DNA of 64,000 bases, taken from positions 1,791,933-1,855,932 of the forward strand of contig CP129486.1 in assembly GCA_030584005.1 (NCBI GenBank), in the 5' to 3' direction. Positions 42,821 to 52,089 of the stretch are shown here, piece by piece. A program made the position numbers and the translations under genes. Each line of letters opens with the position of its first letter. Position 1 is the stretch's first letter. Under the pieces are notes generated by a model that did not search any database, had not been told where the DNA came from, and saw nothing but the letters and a program-made list of their open reading frames with translations. The DNA is from Bdellovibrionota bacterium. Its GTDB lineage: Bacteria > Bdellovibrionota_C > UBA2361 > JAFLCA01.

Positions 42821-45800
42821 TTAAGCGCTGCGCTGCTCTGCCGCGGCAGTTTCTTGTTGCTTGAGCATCTCCGCGAGCCGTTCAATATTGCCGTTAAGCT
42901 CCGAGAAAACCTGCAGCCAGCCGAAATTGCTGGCACTCGATGGCTGCACGTTGGCGCTATACGCGATGTGCCGTCTCTCGAGCTCCGATCTCCCCACGCG
43001 CGCTTCCTTGGCGCCGCCACTAAGCTCAATGAGCCGGGATAATGCATAGGTATAGTAGGCATGAAGTTCGGCTACGGTGAACTGATCGTTGCTGGCGATT
43101 ACTGTTGGTGGTGCGACACGTGCACTGTTCTTCCAAAAAGATAAGTACCAACGCATCTCCTTATGCAGTCTAACTCCCCGCAGCTCTAAGTCCGCTCTGG
43201 AGATCAAGGCTTGTGATGCGGAGGACCAGGTCGAGCGCCCGGCGTCTCGCATTCGGTCTGCGTCAATGAGGGTTAACACTCTTCGCTCAATAACATCGGG
43301 GAAGGCTTCCAGCCTCGATCTGAGAATCTCTGCCAACCGACCGCGCTTTATAGTTCCTCTGCTCACTGGGGCATCGTAAGGCAGTTGAGCAATCTCGACA
43401 TAAGAGAATTCTCGTTTCGATGGCGACAAACTCCTGATATGGGCCAAGGTTGCTCCCCAATACTCGAGGATTCTAATCAGCGGTAGCGTATCCGGCGTCC
43501 CTTCGGCGGGTTCGTGGTACCAACGCCGGGCGTTGGCGATTGTTTCCCCTGAGGTCTTGAATCCGAAATTCCGCAGATCCTTATCTGATACTCGCCGATT
43601 GAGCGCCAGTGCGATATCGGAGGCCGCCAACACATCCTCGCCATCTTTAATGACAAAGCGACCGAGCCACTGTACGAGTATCTGCCGAAACTGCGTCGGG
43701 TTCTTCGACGCAAGATTGGTGAGTTTCACCAGTCCATTAGACGCGCCTATGGCTGCGTCAACTGTGGAATGACCATCGGACAGGTTAGGGTTTGCTGCTG
43801 GCTCCTTACCTGTGCCGCGGAGTTCGCTCAACTTTGAAAGAGCGCCATGCAGGGACCGTCTCAATTCTGTTCCATCGAGGGTGCCTGAGGTGGCTTGTAC
43901 ATGCACGACCACTCGCTTGTCACCTGAGGTGACCCAAAGCCGCTCGGATCCTCGGCTTCGTTGTGGTCCCAACGCTAGTCCGTCCAAAGAGATCCGACTT
44001 TCAGCGGTGAGTTTTCTAATTTGCGCAGCCGAGAGGCCACGCATGACTGCCCTGAGGGCTAGCGCCGTTTTCGCCTCTGAGCTTCCTGGATAATCGCAGA
44101 TGGCTAATCCGACGGCCTCGCTCATTTGGCCGCAGTTTAACATGTCCTGAACAGTTTCCGGCAGCGTAAGGAGCTTGAGGGACTTTTCAATCGCCGCCAC
44201 TGAACTACCAAGCCGTCGAGCAGCGACATCAATGGGGTAGCCACTTACACGGAGGTAGTCAGCATAGCTCTTGGCGCGATCTACAGGTGCTGGTTTCTCC
44301 TGTCCCTCGTTGTCTCTAATCAGAGCTTCCTGCACCTGCAATGCGGTAAGGTTTGCTCGTGCATCCAGCCGGCATGGTAGAAGTTCAAGGCCGAGTTTCG
44401 TAGCGCACCACAGACGCCGATGTCCTCCAAGTACGTACGCCTTTGCCGGGTCGCCGGGAAATGGGGCGATGTGGAGGGGCGTGTGGATCCCGGATTCTCT
44501 TATGCTTTCAAGGGTACTTTGCATCGCGCTTGGAGATACAAGCTTGCGGGGATTGTTAGGATGAGGGACGAGGTTTGATATGTGGATAAGCTGAACCACC
44601 GTCGGCTGTGACCAATCTGGTTTACCGCTCATGAAAATCGCCTTAACCGAGAGACTGGCACCGTTGCGCAGGGGATTGTCTTGACTCATTGAGGGCTGGT
44701 GCGTACCGGTTGGCGCTACGACCTCTTTGCTTCTGAGGATCCCCTGCCCGTTTTCTCCAGCGCGTGCCATGGGTGCCATGGTCGGCGGGATTGTGGGGAG
44801 CAAAAGAGAGGTATTCTGATCGCTGCGTGTATCGTTTGCAGCCGCTCCGCTTGATTGGTGGTGGTGGACCTCAAGCTCAATCGGGATTTGACTTAGTGCT
44901 TCCTCAATTGAGGCGCTTATCTGTTCGGGGCTCAACGCCGCCTTCTTGGAACTTATCGATACCGTTACCGGCACTATTCCCGGAAGTTCAATTTTGACCT
45001 CTTTAAGATCCCTCGCTTGCGATTCAGCCTGCCCCTTGGGGTGGCCGCGATTGCCCATCTGCAAGGCTTGTGCCGATCTGAGTTTTTGCAGAATCTCGCG
45101 CACCTGCCGAGCGGAGAGCTTCTCTGCGAGGACTCGTTCGGCTAGAGCAATATTGGCCCGTTCTGTATTGGTGTATCGAGCCATCACTAATGCAGTGGCG
45201 ACGGGAATGGCTCCGCTGTTTACCAGCTCCTTAACTCGGTCGGGCAGGGTAAGCAGCCGCAGCATATTGCACACTTCTGCGGGACTAAGATTAAAGCGTG
45301 CTGCTACTTCGCTTTGGTTTGCTCCCGAGGCCCGGATGTACTCGAAGATACTTTGTGCACGGTCTATCGGAGCTGGCTTCTCCTGACCTTCATTGTATCG
45401 AATCACCGCTTCCCGCACCTGCAGTTCATCGAGTACACCGCGTGGGTCAAGTTTGCAGGGCAGAAGATCAAGGCCCAAGGCGTGACACACCCATAGTCTG
45501 CGGTGTCCGCTCAACACCAGCCCCTGCTCATCGTCGAGCTGACTTATCTCAAGTGGGGTGTGGATTCCCTGGGCGGCAATGCTCTCGAATGTCTTCGCCA
45601 TCGCTTCATGACTAACGAAGTGACGCGGATTAAAGGGGCAAGCGACAAGAAGGTCGCGTTTTATGAGCTGCACTGCTTGCGGAAGGTCCCAATTTGGAGT
45701 GCCGCCTAGCCACACTGCTTCGACTGACGCTGCTGCGGCCGAGCGAAGGGTGTGCGCGCCTTGAGAAAATTCTCGGAAGGCAAACTGGATACCGGATCGC

Positions 45801-45889
45801 GCTGCCAACAGTTCTTGTTTCGCGAAAGATCCGAAGCTATTTGACGCCGGTAGTGCCGCCTCAATGGACGCTTGAGAGACTGAGACCAT
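42821..45889 (-). CDS. 1022-aa protein with two tandem ParB modules
   Basis: ATG 45889 has GAGGAG 9 nt upstream. Two homologous halves lie in one chain, each a ParB N-domain (CTP-binding fold) plus KorB-type HTH. Module 1 (about 55-280): GTPNWDLPQAVQLIKRD, GIHTPLEISQ, SGHRRLWVCHALGLDLLPCK, NEGQEKPAPIDRAQSIFEYI, NQSEVAARFNLSPAEVCNML. Module 2 (about 415-650): GKPDWSQPTVVQLI, GIHTPLHIAP, GGHRRLWCATKLGLELLPCR, NEGQEKPAPVDRAKSYADYL. The catalytic GERR box is GHRR in both. The last ~370 residues are unknown. ParB proteins clamp DNA at parS for partition or regulation; no ParA is nearby. It is six bases after the sigma gene. Confidence 0.85.
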   Translation of the reverse strand: MVSVSQASIEAALPASNSFGSFAKQELLAARSGIQFAFREFSQGAHTLRSAAAASVEAVWLGGTPNWDLPQAVQLIKRDLLVACPFNPRHFVSHEAMAKTFESIAAQGIHTPLEISQLDDEQGLVLSGHRRLWVCHALGLDLLPCKLDPRGVLDELQVREAVIRYNEGQEKPAPIDRAQSIFEYIRASGANQSEVAARFNLSPAEVCNMLRLLTLPDRVKELVNSGAIPVATALVMARYTNTERANIALAERVLAEKLSARQVREILQKLRSAQALQMGNRGHPKGQAESQARDLKEVKIELPGIVPVTVSISSKKAALSPEQISASIEEALSQIPIELEVHHHQSSGAAANDTRSDQNTSLLLPTIPPTMAPMARAGENGQGILRSKEVVAPTGTHQPSMSQDNPLRNGASLSVKAIFMSGKPDWSQPTVVQLIHISNLVPHPNNPRKLVSPSAMQSTLESIRESGIHTPLHIAPFPGDPAKAYVLGGHRRLWCATKLGLELLPCRLDARANLTALQVQEALIRDNEGQEKPAPVDRAKSYADYLRVSGYPIDVAARRLGSSVAAIEKSLKLLTLPETVQDMLNCGQMSEAVGLAICDYPGSSEAKTALALRAVMRGLSAAQIRKLTAESRISLDGLALGPQRSRGSERLWVTSGDKRVVVHVQATSGTLDGTELRRSLHGALSKLSELRGTGKEPAANPNLSDGHSTVDAAIGASNGLVKLTNLASKNPTQFRQILVQWLGRFVIKDGEDVLAASDIALALNRRVSDKDLRNFGFKTSGETIANARRWYHEPAEGTPDTLPLIRILEYWGATLAHIRSLSPSKREFSYVEIAQLPYDAPVSRGTIKRGRLAEILRSRLEAFPDVIERRVLTLIDADRMRDAGRSTWSSASQALISRADLELRGVRLHKEMRWYLSFWKNSARVAPPTVIASNDQFTVAELHAYYTYALSRLIELSGGAKEARVGRSELERRHIAYSANVQPSSASNFGWLQVFSELNGNIERLAEMLKQQETAAAEQRSA

Positions 45890-45895
45890 ACAACC

Positions 45896-47185
45896 CTACT
45901 CCTCTATCGGTTCAGCAGCCTTGTCATCACTAAAAACAAAGCCATCTTGCGGTTGGGGCTCAGATGAGGGTGGCTTGTGAGTAGCGGCGACTTTAGCGAT
46001 AAGCCCTCTGAATGACTGGTCTGACAGTCCGGACGTGTATGACTCCCCGTCGGTTCCGAGGTTATACGCCGCAGGTGCCTTCGAATTGGCCCGGTCCAGG
46101 GATTGTGCGAAATCGTCCGACATTGCTGTTTCACCGCTGGGAGCCACTGAGCGAACGGTTCCGTACTCTGCGCAAAGAGCCTCAAACAAGCTGCCGATCT
46201 CTGAAAAGGCGCCCCGTGAGACGTGGGCGGCAAGTTCTGTCAGGATCTCTTGAAAGAGTTGAGAGACTCTGCTCTCGACCAGACCCCATGGAGCTCCGAT
46301 CTCACGCAAAGTACCCTCGCCAGAAAGATACGCTCTCAACATCCCCTGCTTCCTCTGATCGAGTAAAGATAGTAGCTTTTCTATAACTTCTTGAGTTTCA
46401 AGCTTACTATCTTTCCCTGGGTGCTTGGGTCTGATGTTGAGTTCGTCAAGGGAGCCGCCCTCTTTGTCATCGCGCGATCGGAAGTCCCCGACTGTCTTAG
46501 GATTCGATGGTCCCAAGCATGCCGCCCGGTACTTTGCAAACATCTCCTCATCCAAGCCAAGAGCCTCGCGCAGTTCACACTCCGTTGGAGTCATGCCGGT
46601 GACCTCTTGGTGTCTCTCTTGAGCTTCCCTGACCCTACCCGCACGGAATCGGGTAATTCGAGGCACCCAGTCCAATGCTCGTAAGCTATCCTTCATCGCA
46701 CCAACGATGCGTGGGCCAACGAATGATTCGAACTTAACATCTCTCTCTCGCTCAAATAAGGGAAGGTGCTCTATCAGCGCAAGCATGCCCTCCTGAGCTA
46801 AATCCTCCGGATCAACCTCGTTAGGAACTTTTTGCGCAACCCGCCCTGCTATACCCTCGACCCATGGACGGTAGTGCTCGCACAACCGGGAGTGGTTTTC
46901 CCCGGACCGATCTTCCCAGTAGGCCTGCCATAACGGTGCTGCGTCTCCCAACTTCGCTAGAATTCGGTTCAATTCAGCCTTCGACAAGGTGTATTCTGCA
47001 TCGATTGCTGCGAGTTCGCCCGGCAGTCCGGGTTCCTCACCTTCTGATATCGCATCCGCCCCGCTGCGCGGCGGATGCGGGGTCAGCCCAAGCAATGAGA
47101 GGCGATCCGGTTCGGGGGGTGTCGGCAGCCCGGATGACGGAAGCGAAGCTACATTTGGTGAAGAAAGGTGATTATTAGATGGCAC
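45896..47185 (-). CDS. FliA/WhiG-like sigma factor with long terminal extensions
   Basis: 429 residues from GTG 47185, with GGGAGG 8 nt upstream; a TTG 12 codons earlier is less likely. The core is a group 3 sigma-70: region 2 HYRPWVEGIAGRVAQKV, DPEDLAQEGMLALIEHLPLF, VKFESFVGPRIVGAMKDSLR, ALDWVPRITRFRAGRVREAQ; then region 3, and region 4 DQRKQGMLRAYLSGEGTLRE and GLVESRVSQLFQEILTEL. This is close to FliA. The first ~90 residues and the last ~110 are unique and acidic/polar; the tail may bind an anti-sigma or partner. Region 4 has an odd APWG instead of a usual LGVTE. It forms an operon with the dual ParB protein. Confidence 0.85.
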   Translation of the reverse strand: MPSNNHLSSPNVASLPSSGLPTPPEPDRLSLLGLTPHPPRSGADAISEGEEPGLPGELAAIDAEYTLSKAELNRILAKLGDAAPLWQAYWEDRSGENHSRLCEHYRPWVEGIAGRVAQKVPNEVDPEDLAQEGMLALIEHLPLFERERDVKFESFVGPRIVGAMKDSLRALDWVPRITRFRAGRVREAQERHQEVTGMTPTECELREALGLDEEMFAKYRAACLGPSNPKTVGDFRSRDDKEGGSLDELNIRPKHPGKDSKLETQEVIEKLLSLLDQRKQGMLRAYLSGEGTLREIGAPWGLVESRVSQLFQEILTELAAHVSRGAFSEIGSLFEALCAEYGTVRSVAPSGETAMSDDFAQSLDRANSKAPAAYNLGTDGESYTSGLSDQSFRGLIAKVAATHKPPSSEPQPQDGFVFSDDKAAEPIEE

Positions 47186-47329
47186 GACTACAGCCTCCCT
47201 ATCATGGCCACTAACCCTCAAGGGGTCAGCGTCTGGATAAACTAGTCCCGCCGCAGGCGCTAATCAATATTCAATACGGCGCTAAAGGTAAGAATCGCCA
47301 GTTAAACCCGCGCAAGTGGCCACGATCCC

Positions 47330-48811
47330 TTACGAGTCCAAGCGCCGGAATGTGCCAAACGCCTTGCGTACCCCCCACAGCATAGCAGCGCTGCAGACTA
47401 CGGCGGCTCCCACTGAGGGAATGAACCAGCTCTCTGGAATGGGACGGGATGCGATCTCTACCCCCCAATAGCTGAATACCGTTCCGATAGGGATCGCCAG
47501 TGCGCCAAGCACAGCGAGCTTGAGGCCAAGACCGGTCTGCTGCCGCTCCTCGGCAGTTTGGGCCCGCTCCTCTAGAGATCGCCACTCATTACGGGTGAGA
47601 TCTATCTGCGCACGGATCTGCGCGATATCAGGAACGAGGGACTGCGTTATGGCGAGGTAGGGTTCCAAACGGGGATGTGGCGTCCCCTTGTCCCCCAAGT
47701 ATAGATACTCTTGCTGTTGTAATGAGCGGATAACGGCGGGAATCGGTGTCACGAAGCGTGCAGCGAGGATCATTGCACGGTCCAATGCGCCCGCCAGATC
47801 TTCGGACTGCTTGTTGCGCCACTCAGCGCGCGCATTGCTCACCAGCGCATCCGCTTTGCTCTCTGCGGCGTTCAGCACTTCCTCGGCGTGGTGAATCAGC
47901 GACCCGATGATGCGGCACAACAGATAATTGTTCGATTTGATCTTTCCACACACTTTGCGATCCCCATCAAGCACCTCACCCTTGACCCGTTCAAGGGCGG
48001 CGCTTTCTCCATGCGTCACGGTCACCAAGAATCCGTTCCCGAGGGCACAACAGATAGGATTCACGGTGAGTTGCTCGGGGCGCCCCAAGGGGCTGCGTAT
48101 TTCACCAATGGTTATCGAGAGGTACGATTGACCATCCGTGGAGATACCCTCACTCGTTCGAAGATTAGCGGCTGGAGTACGGCACGCCACGATAAAATCT
48201 TCATCCAGCTTCAGCTCTGATCTTAGCTTACTAAGCGCCGCTTCATCCGGATTGTTTACTATATACCAGCGGAACGCACCCTCCTTTGCCAGAGCCTCCC
48301 TTGGCCATGAGTCGTGATTGCGTGCTCGATGGTCGTTTGGTGAAAGGTCAAGTACAGTGACTACAGGCGCAGTCGATTGATCCTGATCGAGAGTTCGGAG
48401 CTGAAGGTAGCCTTGGATCACAGACTCACGGGTAGGGCCAAGAGAAGAGCTAAAACGTACATGCTCCGTAGCGCCGAGAACAGCAATCAACTGCTGCTCA
48501 GAAAGGAGCGCATCCGGGGATCTCTCAGCTTCTGAAAAGATCTCCCACAACTTTGCTATGAACCCCTCGATCTGATCGCCAGTCATCTTTGATAGGGTGA
48601 CCGTTCCTAGTGGGGAAAAGTTGTTACGAAGCAACCTTAGTTCAATCGAACCATCGGGAGAGGATGGAGCGCTAGGATTCTTCACCTCAAGCAGCAGATT
48701 GCGGAAAGAACATATAGAACCTGTGCACTGGTCGAGTGGAGAGGTTGTTCCCAGAGCCTCGGAGGTTACGACCTGCTCCGGTTGAGGGTGATTTGATGTA
48801 CTCACAGACAT
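47330..48811 (-). CDS. CorA-like membrane protein without the GMN signature
   Basis: 493 residues; ATG 48811 has AAGG 9 nt upstream. Residues ~1-390 are soluble: FIVACRTPAANLRTSEGIST and SYLSITIGEI recall the CorA N-terminal strand pattern. A long helix pair follows (LLCRIIGSLIHHAEEVLNAA, TPHPRLEPYLAITQSLVPDI, IDLTRNEWRSLEERAQTAEE), as in the CorA stalk. Two C-terminal membrane helices, LKLAVLGALAIPIGTVFSYW and WFIPSVGAAVVCSAAMLWGV, match the CorA topology. The canonical GMN loop is replaced by YWGVEIASRP, so Mg selectivity is doubtful. Zinc/other-ion transport (ZntB-like) or a sensor role is possible. It may belong to the sigma/ParB island. Confidence 0.65.
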   Translation of the reverse strand: MSVSTSNHPQPEQVVTSEALGTTSPLDQCTGSICSFRNLLLEVKNPSAPSSPDGSIELRLLRNNFSPLGTVTLSKMTGDQIEGFIAKLWEIFSEAERSPDALLSEQQLIAVLGATEHVRFSSSLGPTRESVIQGYLQLRTLDQDQSTAPVVTVLDLSPNDHRARNHDSWPREALAKEGAFRWYIVNNPDEAALSKLRSELKLDEDFIVACRTPAANLRTSEGISTDGQSYLSITIGEIRSPLGRPEQLTVNPICCALGNGFLVTVTHGESAALERVKGEVLDGDRKVCGKIKSNNYLLCRIIGSLIHHAEEVLNAAESKADALVSNARAEWRNKQSEDLAGALDRAMILAARFVTPIPAVIRSLQQQEYLYLGDKGTPHPRLEPYLAITQSLVPDIAQIRAQIDLTRNEWRSLEERAQTAEERQQTGLGLKLAVLGALAIPIGTVFSYWGVEIASRPIPESWFIPSVGAAVVCSAAMLWGVRKAFGTFRRLDS

Positions 48812-49081
48812 GCGGCACTACCTTGCACAACAATTCCTGCACTGTACCATAAGGCTAAGCGCTAACCTTGGTACGGGCGCGGGTACCAGCCCCGTTATGA
48901 CGAGAACCGCGAAATCTGTGGCGTTTGTCAGTATTTTCAGGGGATTGTCAGGTTATTATGCCGTTTTGTCGCCCCCTGAAGCCTGGGCGAATAGTGCCAC
49001 CGTACGTCTCGTCGAAGTGTGAGGCTCAATGACCCCTTATGTGGAGTAGTCAGGGGCTGCGTGGTAAGTTCATCGTTTCCT

Positions 49082-50620
49082 ATGCAGCAGCTTCAGACCA
49101 CCTCGTTTGCCCAGCAAGCGGCCGTACCGCACGACCGCAATCCCCTTTTCTCTCTTGGCGATCTCTGTCAGTACTCCGCATACAAGAGCTGGGATACCGA
49201 GAGATGCAACGCCGCGGTATGCGGAGAGATCTCCCCTGATGTGCTTAACAATGAACGGCGTGTGGTGCGCAGATTCCTGCGCCATGTTGTAGAGATCGGG
49301 CAGCAGATCGAGCATCGGACGAGTCAAGGAGTGGAGGCGAGTAACCTTGCCATAACCGAGCAGCGGCGCTTCTTCAGCCGGCTTGCGCCAAACTTCCTGC
49401 AAGATCCCTTCGCGCGACCCCTGCCTCTGGCCGCGGACTTTTTTAGGACACTGGGCTCCCCAGGCGCCGTTGCCACAGCAAAGACCATATTGAAGCGCTT
49501 CCTTTTGGCGGCAAACCCCAGCTTCGACATCGCCCTGCTTGACTATGTTACTCACACCGCAGCGAATGCACGCCACCCTTTCGTAGAGGAATGGATCTCG
49601 ACAGCGGATAAGTCAACTGCAATTCAGGTCAATCACCGTTTGCGTGTAAAGAGGCTCCTTAGCTACATAGCAAAGGCTGCGCTTGGCTCCGAATTGCATG
49701 AGCTTGATATGCAGAGCGAGCTTGAAGCGCTCGCTGAGTTGAAAGGTCGGCAGAGCCTCTCTGATCATCACCTTAGTGGTACACTCCTCGGTGTTCTCAT
49801 TCGTTATGGCGGCACCGTTCTGGCCCCCTTCTTCAAGCAGCATCCGCAGTGTAACGACAAACACTATCGCTACAGCCTGGGCCCTTTCCTCGCCCACCTG
49901 AACCATGTGCGCATGCAGATGAAGCCCGTTTTACCACTTGAGCATTGGAGCTTTGATGTAGCTGCAGCGGAGGAGCCTGCCCAGCAGCCGGCGGTTGCCA
50001 TAGTGCGGACACCGTCAGCAGTGGAATCGGACCCGCTCTCAGGAACACTCCCGCCTCCTCCCAAAATACGCAAGGAGAAGCGCGAACCAATCGCGGGCCA
50101 GTCCCATGGGGAACGGCGCCCCGCAGCATCGGTGAAGCGCCCGTCAATGTCGCCGCGTCAATCTGCCCCGTCCCAAGAGGCCGAGTCATCTAAGCCCGCA
50201 AAGCAATTAGCACCCGCTCATGCGAAAGAGTTTCTTGCTGCCGCCCAGGCACGCCTTAAGGAGATGAACTTCGTTCATTCGGTGGGTTTCGAGGTAGAAC
50301 TGGTGATGGCTATGCGTGACCTGCTCATTTTCACCCTCAGATCTCAGCAGGGGCTTCGCGCTGAGGAGATATGTTCCCTCCGTGTACAGGACTTCGCTGA
50401 ACCGAGAGTGTGCCTGCCGGGACGCACGACTCCCCTATCGAACGAGCTGCGTGCTTGGGCGAATGTGTATGTGCAATCTTTGAGGGGCATCCCCCGATTC
50501 GGATCATGGTTTACATCGCACGACGGGAATCCGCCGCTGGTGTTTTCCATACCCCGCCAGTCCCCTGCCCCCCTTACCCTGAGTGAGTGCCAATCGGTGC
50601 TTGATGACCGGGACCTCTAG
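49082..50620 (+). CDS. Tyrosine-recombinase-like protein truncated before the active-site tyrosine
   Basis: 512 residues from ATG 49082; the frame opens at 49019. The N-terminus has a SAM-like helical domain (VVRRFLRHVVEIGQQIEHRT, LPLAADFFRTLGSPGAVATA) and a Pro/Ser-rich linker at about 330-400. The C-terminal part has MRDLLIFTLRSQQGLRAEEI followed by CSLRVQDFAEPRVCLPGRTT. This matches the first catalytic Arg box (GLRxEE). It stops at ...DDRDL. The HxxR and Tyr are absent and I find no continuation in the next 360 nt. It is likely a degraded or regulatory recombinase. Upstream lies the divergent CorA-like gene. Confidence 0.65.
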   Translation: MQQLQTTSFAQQAAVPHDRNPLFSLGDLCQYSAYKSWDTERCNAAVCGEISPDVLNNERRVVRRFLRHVVEIGQQIEHRTSQGVEASNLAITEQRRFFSRLAPNFLQDPFARPLPLAADFFRTLGSPGAVATAKTILKRFLLAANPSFDIALLDYVTHTAANARHPFVEEWISTADKSTAIQVNHRLRVKRLLSYIAKAALGSELHELDMQSELEALAELKGRQSLSDHHLSGTLLGVLIRYGGTVLAPFFKQHPQCNDKHYRYSLGPFLAHLNHVRMQMKPVLPLEHWSFDVAAAEEPAQQPAVAIVRTPSAVESDPLSGTLPPPPKIRKEKREPIAGQSHGERRPAASVKRPSMSPRQSAPSQEAESSKPAKQLAPAHAKEFLAAAQARLKEMNFVHSVGFEVELVMAMRDLLIFTLRSQQGLRAEEICSLRVQDFAEPRVCLPGRTTPLSNELRAWANVYVQSLRGIPRFGSWFTSHDGNPPLVFSIPRQSPAPLTLSECQSVLDDRDL

Positions 50621-50982
50621 AAGTGGTCTCAGAAATAGAATAGCCTCCCCTCCACAAAAGTCTTTGGCAGAACTGCTCGCTGTACTCAGCGCGCTCTCCG
50701 CGATTTTAGCTACAGAGTCCGTGGAGTCAGCTTGACACAGCGGTTCTGCCAATCTCAGCAGTAAGTTAGCTTGTCGCCCCCTATACCGATGTAAAACAAA
50801 CAGCGGATTATTCCTGGCAAGCTAGCATGCGGTACTTTGCGGGCATTCACCCCCAGCTTGTCCCTTAAGAGAAACCCACAAAAGTTCGATACATCCCCAT
50901 AGAAGTTTTCGGGAACAGCTCAGTGTGGAGAGGCCGCAGTTCCTGCACTCTCACGACACTGCAACGCATAGGAAACAGGACC
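50621..50982. other. Spacer upstream of the ZorA-like operon
   Basis: 362 nt. An inverted repeat TTGGCAGAAC (50664-50673) / GTTCTGCCAA (50743-50752) frames a 69-nt spacer. It could be a recombinase or regulator site. TTGACA at 50733 has no matched -10 box. The operon promoter should be here. No gene is supported. Confidence 0.35.
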
Positions 50983-52089
50983 GTGCTCGCTCAATTTATA
51001 TCCCACATATTCTCCGATGTGTTCCTGCTGTGCTGTGCCGCCGCGATGCTGCTGCTCTTTACCTTCGATTTCTTAGGTCTGATTGGGCGGATGGTGGGGC
51101 TTGGCGAGATTCGCCATTTTGATTTTAAGACCCCCATTGTCAGCGTCGGTCTCTTCGGCACCTTCTTCGGTGTGCTCGAAGGCCTGTATGGATTCGATAC
51201 CACGAACATTTCGTCCAGTGTTCCGCACCTGCTGGAGGGACTCAAATTTGCCTTTGCCATTTCAGTGCTCGGCATGTTCCTGTCCCTTACCCTCTCAGTG
51301 CTCGAAAAGTTTATGGGGCACGTCGATGATGATGCCGAGATACTTCGCAGTATCGATTTCAAGATTGGCAATCTCGCCAACTCAATTGAATCTCCACAGG
51401 TGTTGATACAAGAGTTCTCCGAGATGAAGGTGTTCTTGAAGAACCATCTCGAGCATATAAACGATTCGCTCGATAAGGCCCTCACCCAGCTTGCAAAGGG
51501 CGCAACAAAGGAGGTCATGCAAGCTCTGGAGCGCATCATTACCGAGTTCAACGACAACCTCAAATCGCAATTCGGAGAGAATTTCAAGGAGCTGAACGCT
51601 GCCTGCTATAAACTCGTGGACTGGCAGGATCGCTATCGCATCCACGTAGATGCGACTGAGGCCCATCTTTGCGAAATCATCATGTCTCTCGATGAAGCTC
51701 GTAGCGCCGTAAACGAGCTGGTGAAGCGCAGTGAGAAGACGACCGAGGTATGCAATGAGGTTGGGGCGTTGATTAAGACCTATGATGTGCAGGTGACCAC
51801 ACTGGCGACCTACTTGGAAAAGTGCAAGGAGCTCGGCGCACAGGCAAGCAGCTTCCTTGCCAACACAGAGAAAGCGATAACGCTCTCTTCCGAGAACCTC
51901 AATGCGTTCTCAGGCATCATTGAGCGATCGGTTTCCAAACAATCCGAGTCACTGGCGCTCCTTACGAAAGAGATCGATCAACAGGTTCCGAAAGCGCTGG
52001 GCGAACTCGAAAAGGTGCTCACCAATATCACGAATCAGTTTGCATCGGATTACCGTTCGTTGTTTCAATTTATTACAGACAAGCGATGA
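50983..52089 (+). CDS. zorA: ZorA-like MotA/TolQ/ExbB-family proton channel
   Basis: 368 residues from GTG 50983 (AGGA 9 nt upstream); GTG 50923 is also open. Three membrane segments: SDVFLLCCAAAMLLLFTFDF near 10-32, TPIVSVGLFGTFFGVLEGLY near 50-70, and LKFAFAISVLGMFLSLTLSV near 85-110, with the Gly-rich pair typical of MotA/ExbB channels. From ~115 to the end it is a helical cytosolic tail: MKVFLKNHLEHINDSLDKAL, EVMQALERIITEFNDNLKSQ and so on, ending FQFITDKR. This matches ZorA, the Zorya motor that senses envelope damage by phage and signals to a nuclease. The tail is short next to the ~730-residue type I ZorA. The stop overlaps zorB by ATGA. Confidence 0.8.
   Translation: MLAQFISHIFSDVFLLCCAAAMLLLFTFDFLGLIGRMVGLGEIRHFDFKTPIVSVGLFGTFFGVLEGLYGFDTTNISSSVPHLLEGLKFAFAISVLGMFLSLTLSVLEKFMGHVDDDAEILRSIDFKIGNLANSIESPQVLIQEFSEMKVFLKNHLEHINDSLDKALTQLAKGATKEVMQALERIITEFNDNLKSQFGENFKELNAACYKLVDWQDRYRIHVDATEAHLCEIIMSLDEARSAVNELVKRSEKTTEVCNEVGALIKTYDVQVTTLATYLEKCKELGAQASSFLANTEKAITLSSENLNAFSGIIERSVSKQSESLALLTKEIDQQVPKALGELEKVLTNITNQFASDYRSLFQFITDKR

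Noticed and set aside
50504..50752. 82-codon minus-strand ORF downstream of the truncated recombinase
   Set aside because: Half of it is antisense to the recombinase gene and it has no SD or family.
48966..50782. 12-bp direct repeat TTGTCGCCCCCT flanking the truncated recombinase
   Set aside because: 12-mers repeat often by chance in 64 kb, and there is no target duplication or att-like context.
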